From an uncultured Oscillibacter sp. (GTDB lineage Bacteria; Bacillota; Clostridia; Oscillospirales; Oscillospiraceae): a stretch of DNA of 18,619 nt. The notes under the pieces were generated by a model that saw nothing but the letters and a program-made list of their open reading frames with translations, made no database searches and was not told the origin of the DNA. Positions 1 through 7,831 of this stretch are shown in pieces (the first letter of the stretch is position 1; each line of letters opens with the position of its first letter). Where the stretch lies: assembly GCF_900546705.1 (NCBI RefSeq), contig NZ_URDP01000041.1, positions 1 through 18,619 of the forward strand, read 5' to 3'. The translations under genes and the position numbers were made by a program.

Positions 1-187
1 TGAAACGACGGTCCAGCTCGTGCTGGATGTTCTCCCAGATGGCGTAGCCATAGGGCCGGTAAATGAACAGGCCCTTGACGGAGGTGTAGTCAATCAGCTC
101 CGCCTTTTTGCACACGTCCGTGTACCACTGGGCAAAGTCCACGTCCCGGGCGGTAATGGCGTCTACTTGTCTTTTATCCTGTGCCAT
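1..187 (-). CDS. proS: Proline--tRNA ligase (short, archaeal/eukaryal-type ProS), N-terminal fragment
   Basis: This is the first 62 codons of a class II aminoacyl-tRNA synthetase that charges tRNA-Pro with proline in the cytoplasm; the rest lies beyond the left edge. The reverse-strand translation begins MAQDKRQVDAITARD and runs through FAQWYTDVCKKAELIDY to RPYGYAIWENIQHELDRRF. The FxxWY..V..KAEL and RPYGYAIWE blocks are typical of the short ProS form (about 480 residues), not the long bacterial form with an editing insertion. The ATG at 185-187 follows a purine-rich AAAGGATTTGAGAG segment that can serve as ribosome site. A near-consensus promoter lies about 65 bases upstream. The short leader leaves no room for a T-box, so I see no sign of tRNA-sensing control. 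Family assignment is confident; the catalytic motifs 1-3 are outside the window. Confidence 0.9.
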   Translation of the reverse strand, partial: MAQDKRQVDAITARDVDFAQWYTDVCKKAELIDYTSVKGLFIYRPYGYAIWENIQHELDRRF

Positions 188-253
188 ATTCTCTCAAATC
201 CTTTGCAATATATGATATGATCGCTGCAAGCGGGTGGTTTTCACTGAGTTTAT

Positions 254-282
254 ATTGTATCGGGCCGCCCATGAATTGTCAA
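254..282 (-). promoter_or_regulatory. Sigma-A-type promoter for proS
   Basis: On the minus strand a perfect -35 TTGACA (277-282) is followed by a 17-base spacer and the -10 TACAAT (254-259, 5 of 6 to consensus). Transcription should start near 247, giving a leader of about 60 nt before the proS ATG. It lies just downstream of the rny terminator, so proS is an independent unit. Confidence 0.8.
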
Positions 283-312
283 GGCATCCCAGCCAATTCC
301 GGCCGCTCCGGC

Positions 313-343
313 AAAAAAGGGCGGAACGCCTGCGGCGTTCCGC
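313..343 (-). terminator. Intrinsic terminator of rny
   Basis: A perfect 10-bp stem, GCGGAACGCC (321-330) with GGCGTTCCGC (334-343), closes a 3-base loop. On the minus strand it is followed by CC and six T (313-318). It lies 17 bases past the rny stop codon, in the right orientation. Confidence 0.85.
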
Positions 344-360
344 TCCTTCATGTGGTCTGG

Positions 361-1905
361 TTACTTGGCGTATTCCACCACTTTGGTCTCCCGGATCAAG
401 TGCACCTTGATCTGGCCGGGATACTCCATTTCCTCTTCGATCTTCTTGGCGATCTCCCGGGCCAGGATGACCATCTGGTCCTCGCTGACCTGCTCGGGCT
501 TGACCATGACCCGGACTTCTCGGCCGGCCTGGATGGCATAGGCCTTCTCCACGCCGGGGTAGGAACCGGTGATGGTCTCCAGCTGCTCCAGACGCTTGAT
601 ATAGTTCTCCAGGTTTTCGCGGCGGGCGCCGGGACGCGCAGCGGAAATGGCATCCGCCGCCTGAACCAAGCAGGCCACAATGGTCCGGGGCTCCACATCG
701 TTGTGGTGGGCCTCAATGGCGTGGATGATGTCCTCCCGCTCCTTGTACTTGCGGGCAAATTCCACGCCCAGGGCCACATGGGTGCCCTCCATCTCGTGGT
801 CCACGGACTTGCCCAGGTCGTGGAGCAGTCCGGCCCGCTTGGCAGCCTGGACGTCGGCGCCCAGCTCCGCGGCCATCATGCCGGCGATGTGGCTGACCTC
901 GATGGAGTGCTGCAGCACGTTCTGGCCGTAACTAGTGCGGTAGTGGAGCCGGCCCAGCATCTTCACAAGCTCGGGATGCAGGCTGCGGATGCCGCACTCG
1001 AACACAGCGCGCTCACCCTCGGCCTTGATGGTGGCGTCCACCTCCCGGCGTGCCTTCTCCACCATCTCCTCAATGTGCGTGGGATGGATGCGGCCGTCGG
1101 CAATGAGCTTTTCCAGTGCCAGACGGGCGATCTCCCGGCGCACAGGCTCAAAGCAGCTGACGGTGATAGCCTCCGGCGTGTCGTCGATGATGAGGTCCAC
1201 GCCGGTGAGGGTCTCGATGGTGCGGATGTTGCGGCCTTCCCGGCCGATGATCCGGCCTTTCATCTCGTCATTGGGCAGGGGAACCACACTGACGGTCATC
1301 TCAGCCACCTGATCTGCGGCACAGCGCTGGATGGCCTGGGCCACCACTTCCCGGGCCCGGGCCTCGCACTCCTCTTTCATCCGGGACTCCACCTCTTTGA
1401 TCTTGAGGGCAGTCTCGTGGGTCACTTCAGACTCCACCTGGGAGATCAGGTACTGCTTGGCCTCCTCGGCGGTAAAGCCGGAGATGCGCTCCAGCATTTC
1501 CGTCTGGCTGCGCTTGATGGCCTTGATCTCCTCATTTTCCTTGTCGATGGCCGCGTGCTTCTGGGCCAGGGACTCTTCCTTCTTTTCAATGGCCTCGGTC
1601 TTGCGGTCGAGGTTTTCTTCCTTTTGCTGCAGACGGTTTTCCTGCCGCTGCAGATCGGCTCTGCGTGTCTTCTCTTCCTTCTCGTACTCGCTGCGGCTTT
1701 TCAGAATCTCTTCCTTTGCTTCCAGCAGGGCCTCGCGCTTTTTGGATTCGGCGCTCTTGATGGCCTCGTTGATGATGCGTGTGCCTTCTTCCTCGGCACT
1801 GGAAATTTCCTTTTCAGAGACTTTCTTCCGATAACGAATACCGAGCGGGAAGCAGACGGCGCCGCCGATCACCAGGCCCAACAGGGCCGCGATGATGGGA
1901 TTCAT
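361..1905 (-). CDS. rny: Ribonuclease Y
   Basis: RNase Y is the membrane-anchored endoribonuclease that initiates mRNA decay in many Firmicutes. The protein is 514 residues, the normal family length. An N-terminal transmembrane anchor (about 3-24) is followed by a long charged coiled coil (about 30-200). Next comes a KH RNA-binding domain with GRIIGREG (217-224). The HD metal-dependent phosphohydrolase domain has HSIEVSHIAG (333-342) and the HD pair in LLHDLGKS (H362, D363). The start is taken at ATG 1903-1905 because GAGGAGGA sits just upstream and the protein then opens MNPIIAALLG as in relatives. The reading frame stays open to 1980, but the extra 25 residues would fall before the ribosome site and are not family-like. 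It has its own promoter and a 125-nt leader with a strong hairpin, and ends in an intrinsic terminator. Confidence 0.97.
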   Translation of the reverse strand: MNPIIAALLGLVIGGAVCFPLGIRYRKKVSEKEISSAEEEGTRIINEAIKSAESKKREALLEAKEEILKSRSEYEKEEKTRRADLQRQENRLQQKEENLDRKTEAIEKKEESLAQKHAAIDKENEEIKAIKRSQTEMLERISGFTAEEAKQYLISQVESEVTHETALKIKEVESRMKEECEARAREVVAQAIQRCAADQVAEMTVSVVPLPNDEMKGRIIGREGRNIRTIETLTGVDLIIDDTPEAITVSCFEPVRREIARLALEKLIADGRIHPTHIEEMVEKARREVDATIKAEGERAVFECGIRSLHPELVKMLGRLHYRTSYGQNVLQHSIEVSHIAGMMAAELGADVQAAKRAGLLHDLGKSVDHEMEGTHVALGVEFARKYKEREDIIHAIEAHHNDVEPRTIVACLVQAADAISAARPGARRENLENYIKRLEQLETITGSYPGVEKAYAIQAGREVRVMVKPEQVSEDQMVILAREIAKKIEEEMEYPGQIKVHLIRETKVVEYAK

Positions 1906-1950
1906 CGTAGTCTTCCTCCTCATTTTCGGTATTGGCTCGCTGCATATGCA

Positions 1951-1976
1951 GACCGCGCCGCAAATCCGGCGCGGTC
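1951..1976 (-). promoter_or_regulatory. Stem-loop in the rny leader
   Basis: GACCGCGCCG (1951-1960) pairs perfectly with CGGCGCGGTC (1967-1976) around a 6-base loop. No T-run follows on the minus strand, so it is not a terminator. It lies in the predicted rny leader, between the promoter and the ribosome site. The palindrome TGCATATGCA (1941-1950) directly abuts it on the start-codon side. The structure could protect the transcript or allow feedback on rny; the function is inferred. Confidence 0.5.
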
Positions 1977-2036
1977 GCACGGTCAGAAAACAATCGGGCC
2001 GGCACCCCTTTCGCCTCCCGATGATTATCTTTTTTT

Positions 2037-2065
2037 AGTTTAATCATTTCCCACTGCGCTGTCAA
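2037..2065 (-). promoter_or_regulatory. Sigma-A-type promoter for rny
   Basis: Minus-strand TTGACA (2060-2065) is separated by exactly 17 bases from TAAACT (2037-2042). The -35 is perfect and the -10 matches 4 of 6. Predicted start is near 2030, about 125 nt before the rny ATG. It falls between the amidase stop and rny, so rny need not depend on read-through from the amidase gene. Confidence 0.8.
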
Positions 2066-2112
2066 GGAAAATGCGTATATTTACCCGAATTATGCACAGG
2101 TATTCCGGCTGG

Positions 2113-2856
2113 TTACTCAATCTCGATGTAGGCCGCGGCCGCGTATCCCACCAGTTCCCCATAGTGGACCACATACCAGCCCTCCCACTCTCCGTACACC
2201 GTCACGGCAGTTCCGTCCGGCATCCCCGCCAGGATGGGCGCGGCGGTATCCGGTGCGGACCGCAGGTTCAGCGTGCCCCCGCGGACGGCCACGATGCCCT
2301 CCCGGACGCCCTGGGGATAGATGAAGGGCAACCCGAAATAGGCCGTCAGCGCCCGGGCCAGCTGCTGGGCGATGGCCTGGGTGTGGCCCTCGATCCAGAT
2401 CGCATCCTCATAGTTGTCGTGATAGCCGATCTCCGCCAGCACCGCCGGGAACCGGGGCTGGCGCACCTCCCCCAGGGATGTGGTGGTGCGGGTGGTCACC
2501 TTGTCCGGCAGGGGATAGATCTGCCGGAGCTCCTGGGCGATCAGCTCCGCAGCCCGCTGTCCCTGGGCGCTGCCCGGGTAGTAAAAGACGATGATCCCCC
2601 GCTCCTGCCCCGCCCGGCTCTCCGGGGACGCATTGGAGTGGAGCGCCAGGTACAGGTCATATTCTCCGGCGTTGGCCTCCCGGATGGAGGAGGCCGCCGT
2701 CATCTCCGGACGGTTCCTGCTGTACCGGATGCCATTTGCCATCAGGTACACCACCAGGGCGTCGGCCAGCAGATTCATCTGATATTCCTCCGAGCCGCTG
2801 CCGGTCACATAGGGATTCCAGTCCTGGGTGGACGGGCTGAGGTAAATGATGGGCAT
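2113..2856 (-). CDS. N-acetylmuramoyl-L-alanine amidase-like protein with C-terminal SH3 domain
   Basis: This is a 247-residue peptidoglycan amidase-type protein, predicted to cleave the MurNAc-L-Ala bond. The Amidase_3 fold is suggested by SEEYQMN (22-28, candidate zinc Glu), LYLALHSNAS (68-77, zinc-ligand His73) and AEIGYHDN (141-148, catalytic Glu142). A bacterial SH3 domain (about 186-246, TLNLRSAP and GWYVVHYGELVGYAA) would bind the wall. Two oddities: the usual DPGHGG motif carrying the first zinc His is replaced by IYLSPSTQDWN, and there is no signal peptide. Lack of export is seen in mother-cell lytic amidases such as CwlC and in phage endolysins. The ATG at 2854-2856 follows AAGGAGGG closely. 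The gene is divergent from the rRNA methyltransferase across 94 bases in which I find no convincing promoter. I see no clear terminator after it. Family is fairly certain; activity is less so. Confidence 0.85.
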   Translation of the reverse strand: MPIIYLSPSTQDWNPYVTGSGSEEYQMNLLADALVVYLMANGIRYSRNRPEMTAASSIREANAGEYDLYLALHSNASPESRAGQERGIIVFYYPGSAQGQRAAELIAQELRQIYPLPDKVTTRTTTSLGEVRQPRFPAVLAEIGYHDNYEDAIWIEGHTQAIAQQLARALTAYFGLPFIYPQGVREGIVAVRGGTLNLRSAPDTAAPILAGMPDGTAVTVYGEWEGWYVVHYGELVGYAAAAYIEIE

Positions 2857-2950
2857 AAAAATCCCTCCTTCTCCCTTTCACCATATGGCGTCCCGGCAAA
2901 AAATGTGATAGACTGATTGCAAATTTTCAAAATATAAGAGGGGGCTTTCC

Positions 2951-4183
2951 ATGAAAGCAGAGCGCAGCTATCCGGCATATACCGTCACCGCCAAGGCCGA
3001 GGCGGCCATTCTCCGGGGACATCCCTGGGTCTACGACGCAGAGATCACCGGTGAACCCGGCGAAGCCGTGGAAAACGGCACGCTGGTGGACGTGGTCAGC
3101 AAAAAGGGACGGTACCTGGGCACCGGTTTTCTCTCCCAGCACTCCAAAATCCGCATCCGGATCGTCAGCCGCAACGCCAACGACCGGTTTGATCCGGCTT
3201 TCTGGGAGCGGAAGCTCCGCTGGGCCTGGGAATACCGCAAGGCGGTCATGTCCCCGGAGGATCTGGATGCCTGCCGGATCATCTTCGGCGAGGCGGACGC
3301 CTTTCCCGGACTGACGGTGGATAAATTCCACGATCTTTTGAGCGTGCAGGTGCTCTCTGTGGGCATGGAGCGCATGCAGGACCTGCTTCTGCCCACGCTG
3401 GTAAAGCTGCTCCGGGACGACGGCTTTGCCATCCGGGGGGTATTTCTGCGCAACGACGTGGCCCTGCGGGAAAAGGAAGGCCTGCCGCAGGGGAAGGGCT
3501 GGTATCCCCTGTCCGGTGAGCCTGTGCCGGAGTCAGCGGTAACCGAGATCACAGAAAACGGCGTAAAATATCTGGTGGATGTGGAGAATGGCCAGAAGAC
3601 CGGTTTCTTCCTGGATCAAAAGTACAACCGCCGGGCCGTGGGCCGTCTGGCCCGGGGCCGGACGGTGCTGGACTGTTTCACCCACACCGGTTCCTTTGCC
3701 CTCAACGCCGCCTTGGGCGGAGCGGCCCACGTGACCGCCGTGGACGTGTCGGAGTCCGCCGTGGAGATGGCCCGGCAAAACGCCGCGCGCAACGGTCTGG
3801 ACGGTGTGATGGAGTGTGTCCAGGCCAATGTCTTTGACCTTCTCCCCCAGCTGGCCCAGCGGAGCACCAAATACGACTTTATCATTCTGGACCCGCCGGC
3901 CTTCACCAAGTCCCGCAAGACCGTCTCCAACGCCCTGGCCGGCTACAAGGAGATCAACTACCGGGCCATGCATCTGCTGCCCCGGGGCGGATACCTGGCC
4001 ACCTGCTCGTGCTCCCACTTCGCCACGGAGGAAAAATTCGTGGCCATGCTGCACAGCGCCGCCCGGGACGCCGGGGTACAGCTGCGGCAGATCGAAGCCC
4101 GCCAGCAAAGCTGCGACCACCCCATCCTCTGGGGCGCGGAGGAGACCAGTTATCTCAAGTTCTACCTCTTCCAGGTGGTCTGA
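2951..4183 (+). CDS. Class I SAM-dependent rRNA methyltransferase, RlmI family (PUA + methyltransferase)
   Basis: This 410-residue cytoplasmic enzyme resembles E. coli RlmI, which makes m5C1962 in 23S rRNA, and Bacillus YwbD. An N-terminal PUA RNA-binding domain (about 8-80, with LRGHPWVYDAEI) leads into a linker. The Rossmann methyltransferase domain has SAM motif I DCFTHTGSFAL (241-251), an acidic motif II AVDVSESAVE (263-272), motif IV LDPPAF (313-318) and ATCSCSHF (350-357). The Cys in the last block is the likely catalytic residue. The ATG at 2951 follows AGAGGGGGC with good spacing. It is the only plus-strand gene here, monocistronic, and ends 30 bases before a strong terminator. The exact target base is inferred from the family, so no symbol is given. 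Confidence 0.92.
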   Translation: MKAERSYPAYTVTAKAEAAILRGHPWVYDAEITGEPGEAVENGTLVDVVSKKGRYLGTGFLSQHSKIRIRIVSRNANDRFDPAFWERKLRWAWEYRKAVMSPEDLDACRIIFGEADAFPGLTVDKFHDLLSVQVLSVGMERMQDLLLPTLVKLLRDDGFAIRGVFLRNDVALREKEGLPQGKGWYPLSGEPVPESAVTEITENGVKYLVDVENGQKTGFFLDQKYNRRAVGRLARGRTVLDCFTHTGSFALNAALGGAAHVTAVDVSESAVEMARQNAARNGLDGVMECVQANVFDLLPQLAQRSTKYDFIILDPPAFTKSRKTVSNALAGYKEINYRAMHLLPRGGYLATCSCSHFATEEKFVAMLHSAARDAGVQLRQIEARQQSCDHPILWGAEETSYLKFYLFQVV

Positions 4184-4213
4184 GCGGGCATTTCCCGGGA
4201 AATCCGACAAAAA

Positions 4214-4248
4214 GGGCCGGAGCCATTCAGCTCCGGCCCTCTTCTTTT
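4214..4248 (+). terminator. Intrinsic terminator of the rRNA methyltransferase gene (possibly bidirectional)
   Basis: GGGCCGGAGC (4214-4223) pairs perfectly with GCTCCGGCCC (4230-4239), followed on the plus strand by TCTTCTTTT. On the minus strand the same hairpin is followed by five T. It could therefore also back up termination of the convergent S-layer operon. Confidence 0.85.
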
Positions 4249-4319
4249 ATCCAGCCTTCCGGTATGCGCCCTTCCCTTCCGGCGTCCTCCATCTAAGAGG
4301 CCGCATACAGAAAATCAAT

Positions 4320-4347
4320 GAGGCGGACGGCTTTTGCCGTCCGCCTC
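4320..4347 (-). terminator. Hairpin terminator at the end of the exporter/SLH operon
   Basis: A perfect 12-bp stem, GAGGCGGACGGC (4320-4331) and GCCGTCCGCCTC (4336-4347), closes a 4-base loop 16 bases past the SLH gene stop. The minus-strand tail is ATTGATTTTC, a mediocre T-run. The plus-strand tail is GTGTTTTA. With the neighbouring hairpin at 4214-4248 it makes a double terminator between convergent genes. Confidence 0.7.
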
Positions 4348-4363
4348 GTGTTTTATGGGAGTT

Positions 4364-6565
4364 TCAGTTGCTTACCTCGATGGCACGTACCACGCCGTCG
4401 GAAACATAGAGCGTAGACTTGGTGGCATAGCCGTGGGCCGCGGACAGCGACATCCAGGTGCCGGTGCTCCGGTTAAAGCAGGGCACATCCTCGCTCACCC
4501 GATAGGTGCGGCCGTTCACCGTCACCGCCGTCTCGCCGCTCCAGGCGCTGTTGGGCACGTCGGCCAGCTCCGTCAGCTTCTCACAGTGCATATACGCCGT
4601 GCCGCTGGTACTGAGGATCACCTTCACATAGTCACCGTTGCGGATATCGTAACCGGTGGTGAAGGGACCGACGGACTTGCCGTCGCCATAGACCACTTCC
4701 AGCGTCGTGGTGCGCTTGCCCTCCGCATCCACCGTGGAGCGGACCACCGCGCGGCCATAGTAGATCTTGGAGCTCTCCGCGTTGCCCAGCACGATCAGAT
4801 CCACCTGACCCGCCCAGTTGAGCCGGGCGTAGAGGATATCGGAGGCAGGAATCGTGTTGGAAGTCAGCTGGCTCAGGCTCACGTCCTGGCCATTGCGGAA
4901 GATCATCACATTTTCGGTCAGGGACTTGCCGCCCAGCTTCCGCGCAGAGACATTCAGATCGCCGGAAGCGCCGCCGGTGGCGGGAGAGACAGACACGCCG
5001 CTGCGGGTGGAGGAGATCCGTACCACCTGGCCGTTGTAGTTCTTGGCGTCATCGGCGGTCACGGCGATCTTGGCCGTACCGCAGAGCATCTGCACCGTGC
5101 CGTCCCGGACAATGCCCATGGCATTGCCCCGGCCGGAGCTGCCGGCAGCCTCCACGGCACCAGCCACCTTGCCGTCCTCGGTCAAAAGCAGCGTCATCTG
5201 GTCGCCGGGAGCAAACTTTGCGAGGCTGCTCATGGCAGTGGGCAGCACCGTCAGCTTCACACCGCCCAGCACCGTGATCTCAGAGGGCTCCTTGGCGTTG
5301 GGATAGCAGCCCTCGTAGTACACCGTCACCCGGGTATCGCACACGCGGATGCTGTTGGAAGCGGAGGAGTACACCGCTACGTCGTACTTGCGCAGATCGG
5401 CCATGGTGGCGCTGGCGCCGTTTTTGTAGATGCTGTAGTTGGTGACACCGCCGGTGAGGCTGTCAAAGCCTGCCGCCGACCCATCCTCGTACACCACCAC
5501 TGCAGCGGTGGAGTTGCTGCCGCCGCCGACGAACACATACTCCACGCCGCCGGAGGCATTGAGGTAGAGGGTCAAGGAGGTGCCTGCGTTGAGCCAGCTG
5601 AACGCGTTGCCCCAGGTGGTCTCCTCCCCGTTGTAATAGGTGGGGGTGCTGCTCTCCAGCGTATAGCGGACACCGCTGGCATCCACCAGCTGGGTGGCCG
5701 TCTTGCTGGCCAGGGTCACTGTGCGGCTGGCGCCCATGGCGTCGGGCACAAAGGTCAGTACCTTGTTGCCGTTCTTGGCCAGCACCAGCGTGCCCTTGCA
5801 GCCGTTGAGAACGCCGCTGGAGGTCTTGCCGGAATCGAGCTGATAGATCTCGCCGGAGGCGGTCTGCAGGGCATTGTCCCGCCCATCGGGACCCGTTGCG
5901 CTGGAGGAGACCAGCACCTGATTCTCCACGGTCGTGCCGATGGTGGTTACATACTTGCTGCCCTCCCGCAGATCGGAGCGCAGCAAATTCAAAAACAGCC
6001 GTGCAGCCTGCCCGCGGGTCAGTCCCGCATAGGGATCGGTGCTCACGCCGTTGGTCAGGCCAATGGTCTGGCCCACGGCCATATAGCCCTGGGGCCAGAT
6101 GCCGCCCACGTTTTCGTCCTTATAGCCCAAAAGGCGCAGCAGAATAGTCACCGCCTGCCCCACCGTCACCGTGCGGTCCGGGTGGAACTTTCCGTCGGCG
6201 TACCCGGCGATGATCGCCTTGCCTTTGGAGGCCATGTTGATATAGGGCGCGGCCCAGTAAGAGGGCTTCACGTCCGGAAATACCGTCACCGCCCGGTACA
6301 GGCCCAGTTCGCTTTCCCCGTTCATGGCATACACGGCCATTTTGCAAAACTGTGCCCGGGTCAGCACGGCGTCGGGCCGGAAGGTTCCGTCGGCATAGCC
6401 GTCCAGCACCCCCAGAAGACGCAGGGACTCCACCGCTGTGACCGTACTCTGGTCGTGGATATCGGAAAAGCGGACCGTCTCCGCGGCGGCGGCCGGAACC
6501 ACCAGTGCCGTGACCGTCAGGCACACCGCCAGGAAAAGCCCAAGTACTCGTTTTTTCATATTCAT
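4364..6565 (-). CDS. Secreted S-layer-homology (SLH) domain protein
   Basis: This 733-residue protein is exported and probably held on the cell wall by SLH domains binding secondary wall polymer. A signal peptide (MKKRVLGLFLAVCLTV, cleavage near PAAAA, about residue 28) is followed by SLH repeats. They run at about 31-80 (GYADGTFRPDAVLTRAQF), 96-148 (VFPDV..YWAAPYI, GYADGKFHPDRTVT) and a degenerate third at about 155-197 (GLTRGQAARLFLNLL). The remaining roughly 530 residues are rich in Gly, Ser, Thr and Val with recurring short beta-type segments; I recognise no enzymatic motif. Two ATGs are possible. The second, at 6557-6559 (MKKRV), is better spaced from GAGGGAG than the first at 6563-6565. 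It follows the permease by only 9 bases with no promoter, so it is the last gene of the exporter operon. The pump may export it or work with it at the surface; that is inference. Confidence 0.9.
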   Translation of the reverse strand: MNMKKRVLGLFLAVCLTVTALVVPAAAAETVRFSDIHDQSTVTAVESLRLLGVLDGYADGTFRPDAVLTRAQFCKMAVYAMNGESELGLYRAVTVFPDVKPSYWAAPYINMASKGKAIIAGYADGKFHPDRTVTVGQAVTILLRLLGYKDENVGGIWPQGYMAVGQTIGLTNGVSTDPYAGLTRGQAARLFLNLLRSDLREGSKYVTTIGTTVENQVLVSSSATGPDGRDNALQTASGEIYQLDSGKTSSGVLNGCKGTLVLAKNGNKVLTFVPDAMGASRTVTLASKTATQLVDASGVRYTLESSTPTYYNGEETTWGNAFSWLNAGTSLTLYLNASGGVEYVFVGGGSNSTAAVVVYEDGSAAGFDSLTGGVTNYSIYKNGASATMADLRKYDVAVYSSASNSIRVCDTRVTVYYEGCYPNAKEPSEITVLGGVKLTVLPTAMSSLAKFAPGDQMTLLLTEDGKVAGAVEAAGSSGRGNAMGIVRDGTVQMLCGTAKIAVTADDAKNYNGQVVRISSTRSGVSVSPATGGASGDLNVSARKLGGKSLTENVMIFRNGQDVSLSQLTSNTIPASDILYARLNWAGQVDLIVLGNAESSKIYYGRAVVRSTVDAEGKRTTTLEVVYGDGKSVGPFTTGYDIRNGDYVKVILSTSGTAYMHCEKLTELADVPNSAWSGETAVTVNGRTYRVSEDVPCFNRSTGTWMSLSAAHGYATKSTLYVSDGVVRAIEVSN

Positions 6566-6574
6566 CTCTCCCTC

Positions 6575-7831
6575 TCATTCCGCCCGCAGGGCTTCCACAG
6601 GCTGGAGCTTGGACGCCTTCGCCGCCGGATAAATACCAAACAGGATGCCCAGCGCAACCGACAGCAAAAATGCACCCAGCGTAATACCCAGGGACGGCCA
6701 GATGTCAATCTTGATGAGCAGCTTTCCGGCGATGCGGGTTCCCACCGTTCCGATGGCGATGCCGATGATGCCGCCCATGCCGCAGATCATGGCCGCCTCG
6801 ATCAGGAACTGCGTGACGATGGAGCTTCGCTCGGCGCCGATGGCCCGGCGGATGCCGATTTCCCTCGTCCGCTCGGTGACGGTCACCAGCATGATGTTCA
6901 TAATGCCGATGCCGCCCACCAGCAGTGAGATGGCAGCGATACCGCCAAGCACCATGGAGAGCATGGTGGTATACTCATTCTGAGACTGCTGGAACTGGTT
7001 ATTGCTCTGGGCATACCCCCAGCCGTTCTGGCCGTTGTTGGTCAGGCCCGTCAAAAATCCGCTGATGCGGGAGGTGGCCTCCACGGCGGCCTTGCTGGAG
7101 GCCGCCTTCACCACGAACTGGCTCATCTCCGTCCCCGGGCTGAGAATCCGGCTGGCGGTATAGGGAAAAACGATGATGTTGTCCATGGAAAAGGCAGAGT
7201 CCGGGTCCTTCTCCCCATACACGCCCACTACCGTAAACGGAATGCCGTTGACCTGCATGATCTGGCCCACCGGATCGGCGTAGTTGAAGAAGTTCTGTGC
7301 CGCCCTGGCGCCCAGCACGCACACCTGGTTATAGTTCTTGATATCGATTTTGCTCAGGTCCCGGCCCGCCGCCAGCTGGAAGTTGTTGCACACCGCATAC
7401 TGGTCACTGCCGAACCGCAGCTCCGGCGGCAGCGCCAGATTGCTGTTCATGCCGCCGTCGCTGTTCCACATGATCTCCTGGTTTTTCTCCATGGTCTTGC
7501 TGCTCTTGGAGCCGTAGACCACATTGGCGCCGAAATTGGCGTCCGGCGTGACGCCCAACACCAGGTCGCTGCCCAGGGAATTGCAGTAGTCATACAGGGG
7601 CTCAAAGGCATTTTGTCCGTTGTACAGGCTGGCCTGCACGTCGATCCGGTTGGTGCCCATGGCCTCAAACTGCTTGAGAGACTGCTGATTCATGCCGTTG
7701 ACCGTGGAGACGATGGTCATGACGGAGGCAATGCCGATGATGATGCCCAGCATGGTGAGGATGGAGCGGCCCTTGTTGCCCATAATGGAGCGGAAGGCCA
7801 TTTTGATCGCCTGTTGGATATTCAAAGCCAA
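6575..7831 (-). CDS. ABC transporter permease, MacB/FtsX family
   Basis: This 418-residue permease is the membrane half of a MacB/YknZ-type exporter, which acts as a mechanotransmitter driving extracytoplasmic substrates. The topology is typical: TM1 at about 24-45, a large extracellular MacB_PCD domain (about 46-290), then TM2 (293-316), TM3 (343-365) and TM4 (381-402). The coupling motif TREIGIRRAIGA (322-333) and PAAKASKLQPVEALR near the C-terminus are family hallmarks. There is no ATG; the start is TTG. The TTG at 7829-7831 overlaps the ATPase gene by 10 bases. A second TTG at 7823-7825 overlaps the ATPase stop as TTGA and gives MNIQQAIKMAFRSIMGNK, closer to known family N-termini. AGGAGGT lies 4 and 10 bases before the two candidates. 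Translational coupling to the ATPase is likely. Confidence 0.95.
   Translation of the reverse strand: MALNIQQAIKMAFRSIMGNKGRSILTMLGIIIGIASVMTIVSTVNGMNQQSLKQFEAMGTNRIDVQASLYNGQNAFEPLYDYCNSLGSDLVLGVTPDANFGANVVYGSKSSKTMEKNQEIMWNSDGGMNSNLALPPELRFGSDQYAVCNNFQLAAGRDLSKIDIKNYNQVCVLGARAAQNFFNYADPVGQIMQVNGIPFTVVGVYGEKDPDSAFSMDNIIVFPYTASRILSPGTEMSQFVVKAASSKAAVEATSRISGFLTGLTNNGQNGWGYAQSNNQFQQSQNEYTTMLSMVLGGIAAISLLVGGIGIMNIMLVTVTERTREIGIRRAIGAERSSIVTQFLIEAAMICGMGGIIGIAIGTVGTRIAGKLLIKIDIWPSLGITLGAFLLSVALGILFGIYPAAKASKLQPVEALRAE

Noticed and set aside
188..253. T-box riboswitch upstream of proS
   Set aside because: The leader from the predicted start is only about 60 nt, too short for a T-box, and no antiterminator/terminator pair is visible.
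1906..1980. 25-codon upstream extension of rny
   Set aside because: The extension precedes the GAGGAGGA ribosome site, runs through the leader hairpin and does not look like an RNase Y N-terminus.
181..2043. 620-codon plus-strand open frame opposite rny
   Set aside because: It runs through the rny terminator, gene and promoter in antisense. RNase Y is certain, so this is a shadow frame.
4334..6928. 864-codon plus-strand open frame opposite the SLH and permease genes
   Set aside because: It spans two genes and their junction on the other strand, has His/Gly/Ala-rich low-complexity composition, and has no ribosome site or family motif.
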